NCBI RefSeq assembly: GCF_007004095.1 | Contig: NZ_VHJK01000001.1 | Span: 2,112,501-2,176,500, forward strand | DNA: 64,000 nucleotides | Direction of reading: 5' to 3' | Source of the DNA: Erythrobacter insulae | GTDB lineage: Bacteria > Pseudomonadota > Alphaproteobacteria > Sphingomonadales > Sphingomonadaceae | Shown: in pieces, positions 44,439 through 53,547 of the stretch | How the letters are laid out: each line of letters starts with the position of its first letter | How positions within the stretch are numbered: position 1 is the first letter of the stretch | Notes under the pieces: model-generated | What the model saw: the letters and a program-made list of their open reading frames with translations, nothing else | Database searches by the model: none | What the model was told of the DNA's origin: nothing | Translations under genes and position numbers: made by a program

Positions 44439-46985
44439 TTACAGCTCTCTTAGCGCCTGCGCCGGTTTTGCGCGTAGCAACGGTAAAGATCCGCCCAGCG
44501 CAAAGGCGAGCACCATAAATAACCCAAGCCCCAGCACAGCAAGCACTTCGCCCCAATTGGGCAGCCAATCGAATTCGAACAACTGCGTGATGATCACCCA
44601 CGCCAGACCAGATCCAAGGCCGAGAGCGACCAGAGCGAGCGCGAGCGCAATCAGACCGTATTCGGCAAGCTGCATCATCAGGATTTGGCGGCGGCTGGCG
44701 CCCAGTACGCGCAAAACCACAGTGTCATAGGTCCGCGCAGCACGGGCGGCGGCGATCGCGCCCATAAGCACCGCAAGGCCCGCCAGAACGGCCACGGCCG
44801 CAGCGGCGAGCGTCGCCAGGCTCACCTGTTGCAGGATAGTGCGAGCATCGTTCAAGACTTGGCCCACTTCGACCACGGACGTCGAAGGGAATTGCTGCAC
44901 CATATCGCGCAGCATCGCGCCCTGTTCTACCGGATCAGCGCCATCGGGCAGGTCGATCGTTGCGGATAGTTTGTGCGGCGCATCAGATATCGCATCGCGG
45001 GAGAAAACCATGGTGAAATTGAACCCCATGTTCTCCCAATCAATTTCACGGAAATTGGCAATGCGGACATCGCGCTCGGTGCCCAGAATACCGATCGTCA
45101 GGTAATCGCCAACTTCGAGATCGACAGCCCTTGCGAATTGCGTGTCGATGGAAACTGCCGGTTCGCTGCTGTTATCTGCGTCCCACCATTCGCCTTCGAC
45201 CACACGGCTGCCCGGAGGCAGGCTGTCAGCATAGGTGATGCCGCGTTCCCCGTTCAGCATCCAGGCGCCTTCGGGCAGTTCTTCAAGATCGGCGACCCGG
45301 ATCATGTCATCCTTAGGTCCATAAGCCAAAACCGCGCCGCGAAGGGTCGGAACCGCGCGAATGGTTGCATCGCTGAACCGGGATGTCACCAATTCGCGGA
45401 AAGCGCTCTCTTCCTCGACAGGAACATCCAGTACGAAGTAATCGGGCGCTTCCTGCGGAACATTTGTCTGAATATTTCCGTCAATCGCGGATTGCACTGC
45501 TGCAAGCAGGACAAAGGCGGCAAGGCCAAATCCTAGCGCGGTGACCAGTGCCCCTGTCGGCGCACCCGGTCGGTGAATGTTGGACAAAGCCGAGCGCAGC
45601 AGCGGATTGGAAGGGCGCGGTAATTTGCGCGCGACATACTGGATCAAAAACCCAAGCCCTGCGAGCATGATGAGAGCGCCGCCTGCTCCGATCAGGAAAC
45701 CACCCGAAAGCAGCGGCTGATCGGTGGTGATCATCGCGAGCGCACAGATCGCGATAATACCCAGCGCAGTTGCCGCCAAAGCGCGCTTGTCTTGTGACAG
45801 CGGAACAATGCGCGAGCGCATCAAAGCCATCGCGGGATAGGAGCGTGCCCGTAAAAGCGGGGCGGCGGCGAAGGCGAACGCAACCAGCAGACCATAAGAC
45901 GCTGCGAGGATCAGCGGGGCAGGCTCGATGATAAAGCCGCTTTCGACCGGGAGCAGACCTTCAAGCGCGGCTCCGAGCAGCGGCGTGATCAAAACACCCA
46001 CGACAAGCCCGGCGATGCTGCCAATGATCGCAGCAACCGCAATCTGCAGCGCGTAAATGCGCATGATGTCACGCGATGATGCGCCGAGCACTTTGAACGT
46101 CGCAATGCTGGCCCGGCGTTGATCGAGATAGGATGAAACACCGCCCGCAATGCCGATCCCGGCAATGACCAATGCGGCAAGACCGACAAGGGTCAGAAAA
46201 TCGCTCATCTGGCGTACAAACCGGTCCGCGCCGGGCGAAGCGCGGTCCCGCGTGCGGAAATCGAAGCCAGCATTGGGATAGATTTCCGTGATCGCATCTT
46301 CGACGTCGCCGGGATCGCGGGAGGTATCATCAAAGGCGATCCGGTATTTGCTTTGGTAAAGCGATCCGGGCGCCAGCAATCCGCCATCAAGGGGCACTTG
46401 TTCTGCCACGATTACGGTTGGCCCCAATTGGAAACCCTCTGACAGGCGATCAGGCTCGTTCTCGATCACACCTGCTGCGGTCAATTCGACCGTGCCAACG
46501 CGGAATGTGTCGCCAATGGCGATATCGAGCCGGTCGAGCGCGCCGCGCGCCAGATAGGCGTCGGTTCCGGTTGGGGCACCGGTCTGCGAACCATCTGCCA
46601 GCGTCAATGTGCCGAACAGCGGCCATTTCGTGTCTACGGCTTTCAATTCAATCGGAGCGGCGCGGCCATCCTCGCCAAGGGTGGATGCCATGGCTTGCAG
46701 ACGCGTGCCGCCTGAAAGCGTGCCGTATTGCGCCAGTGTCGTCTTCTCGTCCTCGGAAAGGTCGCGCTGCCACACTTCGACTTCGAGATCCCCGCCAAGC
46801 AGTTCCTGACCGCTTGCGGCAAGCTCGCTTTCGATGGCGGCTGTCAGCGTACCAATCGCGGCAAGAGCGCCAGTGCCAAGGAATATGCACACCAGTAGCA
46901 GTCGCAGGCCTTTGAACCGCGCATTGAGATCACGGCGGGCAATCTGCCACGCGCCGCTCCAGCCAAGGCCGCCAGCATCGATCAT
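44439..46985 (-). CDS. ABC transporter permease, FtsX/YbbP type
   Basis: This 848-residue protein has an N-terminal anchor with [35 protein letters not shown], a large periplasmic domain, and two sets of FtsX-type helices, as in YbbP/LolC-like permeases. It starts 4 bp inside the end of the ATPase gene. With the ATPase and the divergent GDSL arylesterase it reproduces the tesA/ybbA/ybbP arrangement of Escherichia coli. Function probably concerns envelope lipids or lipoproteins; the substrate is unknown. Confidence 0.87.
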   Translation of the reverse strand: MIDAGGLGWSGAWQIARRDLNARFKGLRLLLVCIFLGTGALAAIGTLTAAIESELAASGQELLGGDLEVEVWQRDLSEDEKTTLAQYGTLSGGTRLQAMASTLGEDGRAAPIELKAVDTKWPLFGTLTLADGSQTGAPTGTDAYLARGALDRLDIAIGDTFRVGTVELTAAGVIENEPDRLSEGFQLGPTVIVAEQVPLDGGLLAPGSLYQSKYRIAFDDTSRDPGDVEDAITEIYPNAGFDFRTRDRASPGADRFVRQMSDFLTLVGLAALVIAGIGIAGGVSSYLDQRRASIATFKVLGASSRDIMRIYALQIAVAAIIGSIAGLVVGVLITPLLGAALEGLLPVESGFIIEPAPLILAASYGLLVAFAFAAAPLLRARSYPAMALMRSRIVPLSQDKRALAATALGIIAICALAMITTDQPLLSGGFLIGAGGALIMLAGLGFLIQYVARKLPRPSNPLLRSALSNIHRPGAPTGALVTALGFGLAAFVLLAAVQSAIDGNIQTNVPQEAPDYFVLDVPVEEESAFRELVTSRFSDATIRAVPTLRGAVLAYGPKDDMIRVADLEELPEGAWMLNGERGITYADSLPPGSRVVEGEWWDADNSSEPAVSIDTQFARAVDLEVGDYLTIGILGTERDVRIANFREIDWENMGFNFTMVFSRDAISDAPHKLSATIDLPDGADPVEQGAMLRDMVQQFPSTSVVEVGQVLNDARTILQQVSLATLAAAAVAVLAGLAVLMGAIAAARAARTYDTVVLRVLGASRRQILMMQLAEYGLIALALALVALGLGSGLAWVIITQLFEFDWLPNWGEVLAVLGLGLFMVLAFALGGSLPLLRAKPAQALREL

Positions 46986-47692
46986 GCGGCCACATTCTTA
47001 GTGTCAGAGACAATCACACCGTCTGCCATCGTAAGAACGCGCTCGCACTTTTCGGCCAGTGCCGCATCATGGGTGATGATAAGCAGTGTCGCGCCAGAGG
47101 CCGTGCGGCGCTCAAACAGCAATTTCACGATTTCTTCGCCGGTTGTCACATCAAGATTGCCGGTCGGTTCATCGGCAAAGATCAGTTCGGGACGCGGCGC
47201 GATAGCGCGGGCAATGGCAACGCGCTGCTGCTCGCCGCCGGAAAGCTGGGTTGGATAATGGCCGATCCGGTGGCCAAGTCCGACTGCTTCGAGTTCGGCT
47301 TCGGCGCGCGGCTGTGCGTCCTGTGCGCCGGCAAGCTCCATCGGTGTCGCGACGTTTTCTGCCGCGGTCATCGTGGGCAGCAAATGAAATGCCTGAAGCA
47401 CGATACCGATGCGCCCGCGGCGCGCCTGTGCCAGACCATCTTCGTCCATCCCTGCGAAGTCTGCGCCCGCGACGTTCAAAGTGCCGCCGCTGGCCCGCTC
47501 AAGTCCGGACAGCACCGCCATGAGCGAGCTTTTGCCCGATCCCGAAGGACCAAGCAGGGCGACAACCTCGCCTTTAGCGATATCGAGGTCGATACCACGC
47601 AAAATGTCCACCGGAGCAGAGGCGCTGCCGAGGGTCAGGGTGAGATTGCGGGCGGAGATGGCGGGGGAAGCGCCAGAAGAAGTATTGGTCAC
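46982..47692 (-). CDS. ABC transporter ATP-binding protein, YbbA/LolD type
   Basis: This ATPase of about 236 residues has Walker [22 protein letters not shown]-loop, signature [14 protein letters not shown], Walker [14 protein letters not shown] and the switch His in [11 protein letters not shown]. The start is probably GTG at 47692 (VTNTSSG) or 47698. A longer ATG frame back to 47887 would run through the start of the divergent arylesterase gene and is unlikely. It overlaps the permease by 4 bp. Confidence 0.88.
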   Translation of the reverse strand: MTNTSSGASPAISARNLTLTLGSASAPVDILRGIDLDIAKGEVVALLGPSGSGKSSLMAVLSGLERASGGTLNVAGADFAGMDEDGLAQARRGRIGIVLQAFHLLPTMTAAENVATPMELAGAQDAQPRAEAELEAVGLGHRIGHYPTQLSGGEQQRVAIARAIAPRPELIFADEPTGNLDVTTGEEIVKLLFERRTASGATLLIITHDAALAEKCERVLTMADGVIVSDTKNVAA

Positions 47693-47751
47693 AGACACCA
47701 GATGGCATAGGGGAGGGCACTCAACAAGATACCCAACCGAGGGACTGATAG

Positions 47752-48513
47752 ATGCAGGAAAGCACTTGGTCGAAAATGAAACGTACTCTGCGCTGCGGCG
47801 TGGCGGTCGCGATGCTGCCATTGGCTTTGGCAGCGTGCAGTGAAAACGCCGCTGATGGCGCTGCGGTTCCCGATACGCGCGCTTCAAGCGAAGAGATAAA
47901 TCTGCCAGCCATCCCCGTGATGGGGCCAGAGGTCACAATACTCGCCTTTGGTAACAGCCTGTTTGCCGGATACGGCCTGTCCGAAGGCGAAAGCTATCCC
48001 GCGAAATTGGAGCGCGCTTTGCGTTCCAAAGGCATCAATGCGGTCATATCAAACGCGGGCGTTTCCGGAGACACCTCTGCTGCTGGCCTGCAACGGCTGA
48101 CCTTCACGCTGGATGCGCAGAAGCAAAAGCCTGATCTGTTTATTCTTGAGCTTGGCGGAAATGATCTGCTGCGTGGGCTTTCGCCCGCTGAAACGCGCGC
48201 CAATCTGTCGGCGATGATGGATGAATTGAAAGACCGCGATATTCCTGTGCTGTTGATGGGAATGCGCGCGCCGCCCAATTACGGCCCCGAATATCAGGCC
48301 GACTTCGATGCGTTGTATGGTGATTTGGCACAGGAATATGATGCAGACCTGATCCCGTTCTGGCTGGAGGATATCTATCAGGAACCGACCCTGTTCCAAT
48401 CGGACCGAATTCATCCCACTGCCGAAGGGATTGAAACGCTCGTTTCCTCAACCCTGGAAAAGGTCGAGGCGGCTCTGCCCGAACCCGTAGGCGATCTGGA
48501 GGGCGCGTCCTAA
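47752..48513 (+). CDS. GDSL-type arylesterase (TesA-like), lipoprotein
   Basis: This 253-residue SGNH hydrolase has a lipoprotein signal (AVAMLPLALAAC), block I ILAFGNSLFAGYGLSEGESYPAKL (the GDSL serine is in GNSL), block III LELGGNDLLRGL and block V SDRIHPTAEG with the catalytic Asp and His. It should hydrolyse esters or thioesters in the periplasm. GAGGG precedes ATG 47752; ATG 47776 is an alternative. It is divergent from the YbbA-like ATPase across 59 bp and shares its last four bases (CTAA) with recF. Confidence 0.9.
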   Translation: MQESTWSKMKRTLRCGVAVAMLPLALAACSENAADGAAVPDTRASSEEINLPAIPVMGPEVTILAFGNSLFAGYGLSEGESYPAKLERALRSKGINAVISNAGVSGDTSAAGLQRLTFTLDAQKQKPDLFILELGGNDLLRGLSPAETRANLSAMMDELKDRDIPVLLMGMRAPPNYGPEYQADFDALYGDLAQEYDADLIPFWLEDIYQEPTLFQSDRIHPTAEGIETLVSSTLEKVEAALPEPVGDLEGAS

Positions 48514-49598
48514 AGCCGTTTCAGCTCTCCGCCGCTTACGCGCCAGATCGCCGCTTCGCTTTCGATATCGGCAAATGGAGCAAGCTCGGTGCCTGTCATC
48601 CAAACCTGAGCCTTGCCTTGGCGAAGCCTGCGGAACAATTCCGTGCGGCGCACCGGATCAAGATGGGCGGCAACCTCATCCAGCAACAGGACACTGGGCC
48701 GCCCCGATGACGCCAAGACGCCATGCGCCAGCGTGATCGCGATCAGCATCGCTTTCTGCTCGCCTGTCGAACACGATGCCGCCGCAGCTCCGCTTGATGC
48801 CATCACCACCTCCAATTCATCGCGGTGCGGCCCGGTGAGCGCGCGCCCGGCAGCGCGGTCGCGCGGCCGCGCGCGGGCCAGCTCTGCCAGCAATTCAGCC
48901 ACATCGATCGGGCCTCCCGGACGATAAGTCAGGATCGGACGCGCAAACGGTTCAGGCGGGAGCGCGGACAGCTCATCGGCAAGCAGTGTGATCAGCCGCG
49001 CTCTATTCTGTGCCACAACCGCGCCGTGCTGCGCGACTTGCGCTTCAATAGCATCAAGCCACCGCGCATCGCCGCCTGTTTCCAGCAGCTTGTTGCGCTC
49101 TCGCAGCGCATTTTCGAGCGAGGAGGTGTGCTTGGCATGGCCGGGCTCCACCGCCAGCGCCATCCGATCCACAAATCGCCGCCTCGCGCCAGCGCTATCG
49201 GTGAACAGGCCGTCCATTGCCGGGGTAAGCCATGAAACCGCATGCCATTCGGACAAGGCGCTTGCGCTGGCATCGGCACCATTGATGCGGACAAGGCGGC
49301 GGGTAGGGCGGTCTGCCTCTGTATAAGTGCCGATGCGCGCCGATGTCTGGCCCTGTTCGATCAAGCTCGCGCCAATCGCAAAGGCGCCCGCTTCTGCATC
49401 AGGGTCGGGCTTGCGGGCCAAATCGCCTAAAGCGGCGCGGCGCAGTCCTCGGCCGGGGCTTAATAGAGAAAGCGCCTCAAGCACATTGGTTTTGCCCGCC
49501 CCGTTTTCTCCGACGAGCAGATTGAAATGCGCAGTTTCCGCCAGCTCCGAAGCGGCGTGGTTGCGAAAGTTCTGAAGAGTGATCTTGGTCAGCGCCAT
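48510..49598 (-). CDS. recF: DNA replication and repair protein RecF
   Basis: This 362-residue SMC-like ATPase loads RecA onto gapped DNA with RecO and RecR. Visible are the opening LTKITLQNFRNH, Walker A VGENGAGKTNVLEALSLLSPGRG, the ABC signature region STGEQKAMLIAITLAHG and Walker B SVLLLDEVAAHLD. ATG 49598 is the usual start; a longer in-frame extension has no family match. It is not next to dnaA/dnaN here. Confidence 0.95.
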   Translation of the reverse strand: MALTKITLQNFRNHAASELAETAHFNLLVGENGAGKTNVLEALSLLSPGRGLRRAALGDLARKPDPDAEAGAFAIGASLIEQGQTSARIGTYTEADRPTRRLVRINGADASASALSEWHAVSWLTPAMDGLFTDSAGARRRFVDRMALAVEPGHAKHTSSLENALRERNKLLETGGDARWLDAIEAQVAQHGAVVAQNRARLITLLADELSALPPEPFARPILTYRPGGPIDVAELLAELARARPRDRAAGRALTGPHRDELEVVMASSGAAAASCSTGEQKAMLIAITLAHGVLASSGRPSVLLLDEVAAHLDPVRRTELFRRLRQGKAQVWMTGTELAPFADIESEAAIWRVSGGELKRL

Positions 49599-49760
49599 GG
49601 AAGAACAGCAGGTAGCATTCCTTGCGGTAAAGGCCAGCTTGAGAAAGTGCGAAATCACCAATCCCAACACATGGTGTAAATTCCCAAATGTTTGGATTTG
49701 TTAACTTGTCATTCAGCTTGTCAAATCGTGTAAACCGCAGAATTCCGCCATTTTTCAAGT

Positions 49761-49780
49761 TTGGCACACCTCCTGCAATG
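49761..49780 (+). promoter_or_regulatory. Sigma-54-type promoter upstream of the micropeptide/PspC operon
   Basis: TTGGCACACCTCCTGCAATG matches the -24/-12 sigma-54 consensus TGGCAC-N5-TTGC with one change. The invariant GG (49763-49764) and GC (49775-49776) are exactly ten bases apart. Transcription would begin near 49788, about 53 bp before the first small gene. The palindrome CCAAATGTTTGG at 49684-49695, around -98, is at a typical enhancer distance for a PspF-like activator. E. coli psp genes use sigma-54 as well. No activator gene is in the window. Confidence 0.72.
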
Positions 49781-49840
49781 TATCGGGTGTCCCAAAGGAT
49801 TGGCCCGAAAGACACAAATAACTCAATCAGGAGATACCAA

Positions 49841-49954
49841 ATGTTCGCTCTAGACCTTTCAAACCGCCTCGCCGCAGCCGCCTTCTCGGTCGCTCTTTCC
49901 GCCGCTTTCTTCGCTTACGCAATCATCCCTGCCAGCCCTTCGCTGATGGTCTGA
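49841..49954 (+). CDS. Micropeptide 1 of the PspC locus: single-span membrane protein, 37 residues
   Basis: ATG 49841 follows a strong ribosome binding site (CAGGAGATACCAA). The product, MFALDLSNRLAAAAFSVALS followed by AAFFAYAIIPASPSLMV, is one hydrophobic helix after a short polar start (LDLSNR). It is clearly paralogous to the next gene: MF, D, NRL, AAAFSV.LS, FAYAI.P and P align without gaps. It is the first gene after the sigma-54-type promoter. I do not recognise a named family. Confidence 0.78.
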   Translation: MFALDLSNRLAAAAFSVALSAAFFAYAIIPASPSLMV

Positions 49955-49989
49955 TCGTCAAGCCTCTCTCAAATAAAGGAAACCAACCC

Positions 49990-50100
49990 ATGTTTAACAG
50001 TGACACCGGCAACCGCCTCTTCGCAGCAGCGTTCTCAGTGATCCTCTCGACCGGCATTTTCGCCTACGCAATTGTTCCCGGCACACCCGGCCTGGTCTGA
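49990..50100 (+). CDS. Micropeptide 2 of the PspC locus: single-span membrane protein, 36 residues
   Basis: ATG 49990 follows AAAGGAAACCAACCC. The product, MFNSDTGNRLFAAAFSVILS followed by TGIFAYAIVPGTPGLV, is a near copy of the preceding peptide and must come from a tandem duplication. The topology (short polar N-terminus, one helix, Pro-rich end) is the same. Like its neighbours it is too short for most annotation cut-offs. Confidence 0.78.
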   Translation: MFNSDTGNRLFAAAFSVILSTGIFAYAIVPGTPGLV

Positions 50101-50132
50101 TCACAGCAAATTTCAACGAAAGGAAAAATCAC

Positions 50133-50279
50133 ATGTACTCGTTCTTCGACCTCGGCAATCAGACAAGCGCCCGCTTTGTGGCTGGTGCAGGTGCGATGAT
50201 CGTCACCGTTATTCTGATGGCAACAGCCATCATCCCGGCAAGCCCTGCCATTCCTTTCGCTACAGGAGCCATCGCATGA
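50133..50279 (+). CDS. Micropeptide 3 of the PspC locus: single-span membrane protein, 48 residues
   Basis: ATG 50133 follows CGAAAGGAAAAATCAC. The product begins MYSFFDLGNQTSARFVAGAG, has a hydrophobic segment and ends IIPASPAIPFATGAIA. The D-x-GN...AR start and IIPASP motif resemble the two preceding peptides, so it is probably a diverged third copy. Its stop overlaps the PspC-domain start (ATGA), indicating translational coupling. Confidence 0.72.
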   Translation: MYSFFDLGNQTSARFVAGAGAMIVTVILMATAIIPASPAIPFATGAIA

Positions 50280-50488
50280 ACAATCTGACCAACAAAAACA
50301 GTGGCCCGCCGCAGACCGGCTATCGCCTTGATAAAGCCAACGGCAAATTGTTCGGAGTGTGCGCCGGTCTGGCCAATGCTACCGATATCGATGCAACGAT
50401 CTGGCGGATCGGATTGGTTGTCGCGACACTGCTCGGATTTGGTTTGACCATCCCGATCTATCTCGCAGTTGCGCTGATCGCGGATTGA
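50276..50488 (+). CDS. PspC-domain membrane protein, 70 residues
   Basis: The short PspC fold is visible: YRLDKANGKLFGVCAGLANATDIDATIWRIGLVVATLLGFGLTIPIYLAVALIAD. It has a cytoplasmic GVCAGLA segment and a hydrophobic hairpin. In enteric bacteria PspC senses inner-membrane stress with PspB and controls PspA and PspF. Here no pspA, pspB or pspF is adjacent. The gene starts inside the stop of micropeptide 3 and is followed by two hairpins. Confidence 0.88.
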   Translation: MNNLTNKNSGPPQTGYRLDKANGKLFGVCAGLANATDIDATIWRIGLVVATLLGFGLTIPIYLAVALIAD

Positions 50489-50506
50489 TCGCGCAGCAAA
50501 CAAAAG

Positions 50507-50576
50507 AGCGGCCCTGGTTTTTCGGACCGCTGCGCACCGATCTGAACAAACCGGGAGGGGCCGATTGGCCCCTCTC
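50507..50576 (+). terminator. Hairpins after the PspC gene
   Basis: Two stem-loops follow the pspC stop. AGCGGCCC (50507-50514) pairs with GGACCGCT (50524-50531) with one mismatch. GGGAGGGGCC (50553-50562) pairs with GGCCCCTCTC (50567-50576) with a 4-nt loop. There is no long T run, so termination may be weak; the second hairpin could also serve the convergent SDR gene. Confidence 0.5.
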
Positions 50577-50604
50577 TTGATTCCGGCCCGGCGCCGATCG
50601 GCTT

Positions 50605-51399
50605 TTACATTGCTGAAATACCGCCATCCAGTTTGATTTCGGCACCTGTCATGAACCGGCTTTCATCGCTGGCGAGGTAAACCACCGCATTGGCGATATC
50701 ATTGGGTTCACCCACAAATCTCAGCGGAATTTGCCGCGCCAGTTTTTCCAGCAGCACGTCTTTGTCCAGCTGAGCTGCGCGTGCGGTTCCATCCAGGATC
50801 GGCGTATCGACAAAGGTCGGGTGCACCGAATTACACCGGATCTGCATGTTCTTTTTCGCGCAGTGGAGCGCAATCGATTTGGACAGCATCCAGACCGCCG
50901 CTTTTGAAGCGTTATAGGCCGGCATGGTGTCGCTCGCGATCAGACCGGCGATGCTGGAGATGTTGATGATTGATCCGGGCGCATGGTCGCGCATCAAAGG
51001 CAAGGCTTTCTGACAGCCGTGAAAAATGGAATCGACATTGATCGAAAAACACCGCTGCCAATCAGCAAAATCACATTCCTCGATATTTCCCGGCACGCCG
51101 ATACCGGCATTGTTCACCAGCACATTAAGACCGCCCATGTTCTCGCGAGCCGCAGTGACGGCGGCTTCCCAGCTCATCGGATCGGTCACGTTATGCTCGA
51201 CCGAAAATGCCGTTCCAGCGCCCATTTCCGCATTGATGATCTCGGCCGTTTCGGCTGCGCCTGCCCCGTTGATGTCACTGGCCAGGACGCGCGCGCCTTC
51301 CTGCGCAAGCCGGATGCAATGCGCACGGCCAAGTCCCTGCGCACCTCCGGTTACCAATGCCAATTTGCCTTCACAGCGCTGCGGTCGGGTCGATGTCAT
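50605..51399 (-). CDS. Short-chain dehydrogenase/reductase
   Basis: This 264-residue classical SDR has the NAD loop VTGGAQGLGRAHC, acidic residue after the second strand (ASDINGAG, favouring NAD), NNAGIGVPGN, Ser in NISSIAGL, Tyr and Lys in YNASKAAVWML, and C-terminal GAEIKLDGGISAM. It is the last gene of an apparent minus-strand run lemA-TPM-TPM-Nudix-SDR and overlaps the Nudix gene by 4 bp. Substrate unknown. Confidence 0.87.
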   Translation of the reverse strand: MTSTRPQRCEGKLALVTGGAQGLGRAHCIRLAQEGARVLASDINGAGAAETAEIINAEMGAGTAFSVEHNVTDPMSWEAAVTAARENMGGLNVLVNNAGIGVPGNIEECDFADWQRCFSINVDSIFHGCQKALPLMRDHAPGSIINISSIAGLIASDTMPAYNASKAAVWMLSKSIALHCAKKNMQIRCNSVHPTFVDTPILDGTARAAQLDKDVLLEKLARQIPLRFVGEPNDIANAVVYLASDESRFMTGAEIKLDGGISAM

Positions 51400-51977
51400 G
51401 TGATTTCCTCTCCAAGATATTCCGGTGTCATGAGCATCGCTATCCGCACATCAACCGCGTGACCAGCTTTGCGCCATTCCGCAACAAAGCGTGACAGGTT
51501 CGAAAGCGCGACGCGGTGCACGATTATGTTCTCATCCGCGAGCCCGCCGCCATCGCTCACTTTGGTAAGGGCGGTCGCGCGTAGAAGGGTAAAGCATTCG
51601 GACACCATGCCGGGGGAGGAATAGAATTCGCCCAGCACATCGAGGCTGCCAGCACGGTATCCGGTTTCTTCCTCAAGCTCCCGCGCTGCCGCCTCGCTGG
51701 CCAGTTCGCCTTCTTTGCCATCATCATCGCCAATCAGGCCGGCGGGTATTTCCAGACAAAAACGTGACAGCGGGACGCGGTACTGGCTGACCAGAATGAC
51801 ATGACGCGTGCCGTCTGCGTCTTTATCAATCGCGATGATCGCAGCGGCACGAATGCCCCGCGCGCGGCCTACATATTCCCATCGGCCACGGGTCTTGGCC
51901 GTGATAAATTTGCCTTCCCAACGGATATCTTCGGGCTTGTCAGCGTCGGAATCGCGGATCATCGAAATGTCACTCAT
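51396..51977 (-). CDS. Nudix hydrolase, ADP-ribose pyrophosphatase-like
   Basis: This 193-residue protein has a Nudix box within GELASEAAARELEEETGYRAG, matching G-x5-E-x7-REUxEExGU, preceded by LEIPAGLIGDDDGKEGE as in ADP-ribose pyrophosphatases. Further GEFYSSPGMVSECFTLL is typical of the ADPRase branch. It probably cleaves ADP-ribose or a related nucleotide sugar. It lies 11 bp after the TPM gene and overlaps the SDR gene. Confidence 0.87.
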   Translation of the reverse strand: MSDISMIRDSDADKPEDIRWEGKFITAKTRGRWEYVGRARGIRAAAIIAIDKDADGTRHVILVSQYRVPLSRFCLEIPAGLIGDDDGKEGELASEAAARELEEETGYRAGSLDVLGEFYSSPGMVSECFTLLRATALTKVSDGGGLADENIIVHRVALSNLSRFVAEWRKAGHAVDVRIAMLMTPEYLGEEIT

Positions 51978-51988
51978 GGGCGATAGCC

Positions 51989-52663
51989 CTAGACTTCGAT
52001 CAGCCTGTCTGGAAGCTCATTCTGATCATCATCAGTGCGCGGGAAATGTTGTGACAGGACAAAGCCGACATCGCGTACGCCCACGGCAAGGCCTTCGGCA
52101 ATATTACCCGCTTTGATCTCGATCAGCATATCTCCCATTGCCTCGCCCCAAACCTCGGCAGGGACAATCGCGGCGATCGGTTCATCCGCGACGATTTCTG
52201 CGCGGTGTTCGCTCATGGACAGATAGATCAGCACTCCTGTGCGCCCATGGGTCCGGCGTTCTGCGCCGACTTTGAAATGCTTGATTGCCTGTTCATGGAC
52301 GCGGGATGTCTTGACCGGTCCTGGCACAAACAAAAATTTCAGCGGCTGCCACATCTGGATCAGCACCAGTGTCACAAATGTAATCAGGCCAAGCGCAATG
52401 GTCATGCTGGCCAATTCGCCAATCGACCATTCGTGACCCCAGCCGCCGATTAGACTATCCCAAAAATCAAGGAATGGCTGGGGCAGGGCGGCGAAAACGC
52501 TCATGATGGTGAAACTGCCTGCAAGCGCCCACCACAGCGCGACATCCGTATAGTCATCGCTGCGATCTGCCAGCACGGTTAGGATCTCGCCAGACGTGTT
52601 CAGTTCTGCTTCGCCGACAGCGTCGGATACGGTCTTGTGCTGCTCTTTGTTCAGATAGCCCAT
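51989..52663 (-). CDS. TPM-domain membrane protein
   Basis: This 224-residue protein starts with a TPM-like segment (KTVSDAVGEAELNTSGEILTVLADRSDDY), then has two membrane helices (WWALAGSFTIMSVFAAL and LASMTIALGLITFVTLVLI), then a second half with ERRTHGRTGVLIYLSMSEHRAEIVADE typical of the TPM_phosphatase/YgcG family. It begins 3 bp after the previous TPM gene. Such pairs occur next to lemA; the role is unknown. Confidence 0.84.
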   Translation of the reverse strand: MGYLNKEQHKTVSDAVGEAELNTSGEILTVLADRSDDYTDVALWWALAGSFTIMSVFAALPQPFLDFWDSLIGGWGHEWSIGELASMTIALGLITFVTLVLIQMWQPLKFLFVPGPVKTSRVHEQAIKHFKVGAERRTHGRTGVLIYLSMSEHRAEIVADEPIAAIVPAEVWGEAMGDMLIEIKAGNIAEGLAVGVRDVGFVLSQHFPRTDDDQNELPDRLIEV

Positions 52664-52666
52664 GAT

Positions 52667-53545
52667 CTACCAGCCTCCCGAGGCGCCGCCGCCACCGAAT
52701 GATCCGCCGCCGCCAGAGAAGCCGCCGCCAAAGCCGCCGCCGCCTCCAAAGCCGCCGCCGCCGCCCCAATCATCGCCATCGGAAAGCGCGCCGCGCACAA
52801 TAGCGCTGCCGACTTCCCAAAGAATGATGTCGCTCGCGGTATCGCCCCAGCCGCGGCCACGCTCGCCGCCGCGCTTACCCCAGGGGCCTTCGCCTTTAGA
52901 CCGGTATTTGCGCTTGCGCCTGCGTCCGCGCAGGATTGGAAGAACGAAGAAAAAGAAGAGGAAGCCCATCCAGATAAGCGTGCCGACGGGAAAGCCGCCT
53001 TCGCGAGAGGAGCTTGCGCGCTCTTGCCCGGCGGCCTGCGCCACGCGTTGCGCCTCGTCAGGTGGCAATTGCAGCTGTGTGATTATGGCGTCGGCGCCAG
53101 CGACAATACCCGCCGGATAATCGCCTCCGCGAAATTCAGGCAAGACGATGTTTTGAATGATCAATGCAGACAATGCATCCGTCAGCGTCCCTTCAAGGCC
53201 GTAGCCGACTTCGATGCGCACTTTGCGTTCATTGGGCGCGACAAGCAGCAATGCGCCATCATTGCGCTCCGCATCGCCAAGACCCCATGCCCGGCCCAGC
53301 TGATAGCCATAATCTGCTATGTCATAGCCCTGCAAATCGGGAACGGTCGCGATCACCAATTGCCGCTGTGACTGCGTTTCGAGGGCTTCCAGTTTTGCGT
53401 TAAGCTGCGCTTCGACATCGGCAGGAATGATGTCTGCATTGTCGATCACACGGCCCGACAGCTCTGGAAATTCCGGCTGCGCTGCGAGGGGGGACGCAAT
53501 TAAGGCCCCCGCCGCAGCGAGCAAGATGAGCAATGGGCGCAGCAC
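52667..53545 (-). CDS. YgcG-type TPM-domain protein with glycine-rich tail
   Basis: This 292-residue protein has a signal peptide (LLILLAAAGALIASPLAAQ), the TPM domain (LSGRVIDNADIIPADVEAQLNAKLEALETQSQRQLVIATVPDLQGYDI, read in parts; RAWGLGDAERNDGALLLVAPNERKVRIEVGYGLEG), one further helix (LIWMGFLFFFFVLPIL), and a C-terminal tail of mostly Gly, Phe and Ser (GGGGGFGGGGGFGGGF). It is probably a membrane protein. It starts 2 bp after lemA, so the genes are co-transcribed. Confidence 0.87.
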   Translation of the reverse strand: MLRPLLILLAAAGALIASPLAAQPEFPELSGRVIDNADIIPADVEAQLNAKLEALETQSQRQLVIATVPDLQGYDIADYGYQLGRAWGLGDAERNDGALLLVAPNERKVRIEVGYGLEGTLTDALSALIIQNIVLPEFRGGDYPAGIVAGADAIITQLQLPPDEAQRVAQAAGQERASSSREGGFPVGTLIWMGFLFFFFVLPILRGRRRKRKYRSKGEGPWGKRGGERGRGWGDTASDIILWEVGSAIVRGALSDGDDWGGGGGFGGGGGFGGGFSGGGGSFGGGGASGGW

Positions 53546-53547
53546 GC

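Noticed and set aside
44129..44518. Plus-strand frame through the KPET-encoding 12-bp repeats
   Set aside because: It overlaps most of the DUF805 gene in another frame, runs through a strong terminator and has no start signal.
52662..53120. Proline-rich plus-strand frame opposite the end of the YgcG-type gene
   Set aside because: The proline run is the reverse complement of the glycine-rich tail of the TPM-domain protein.
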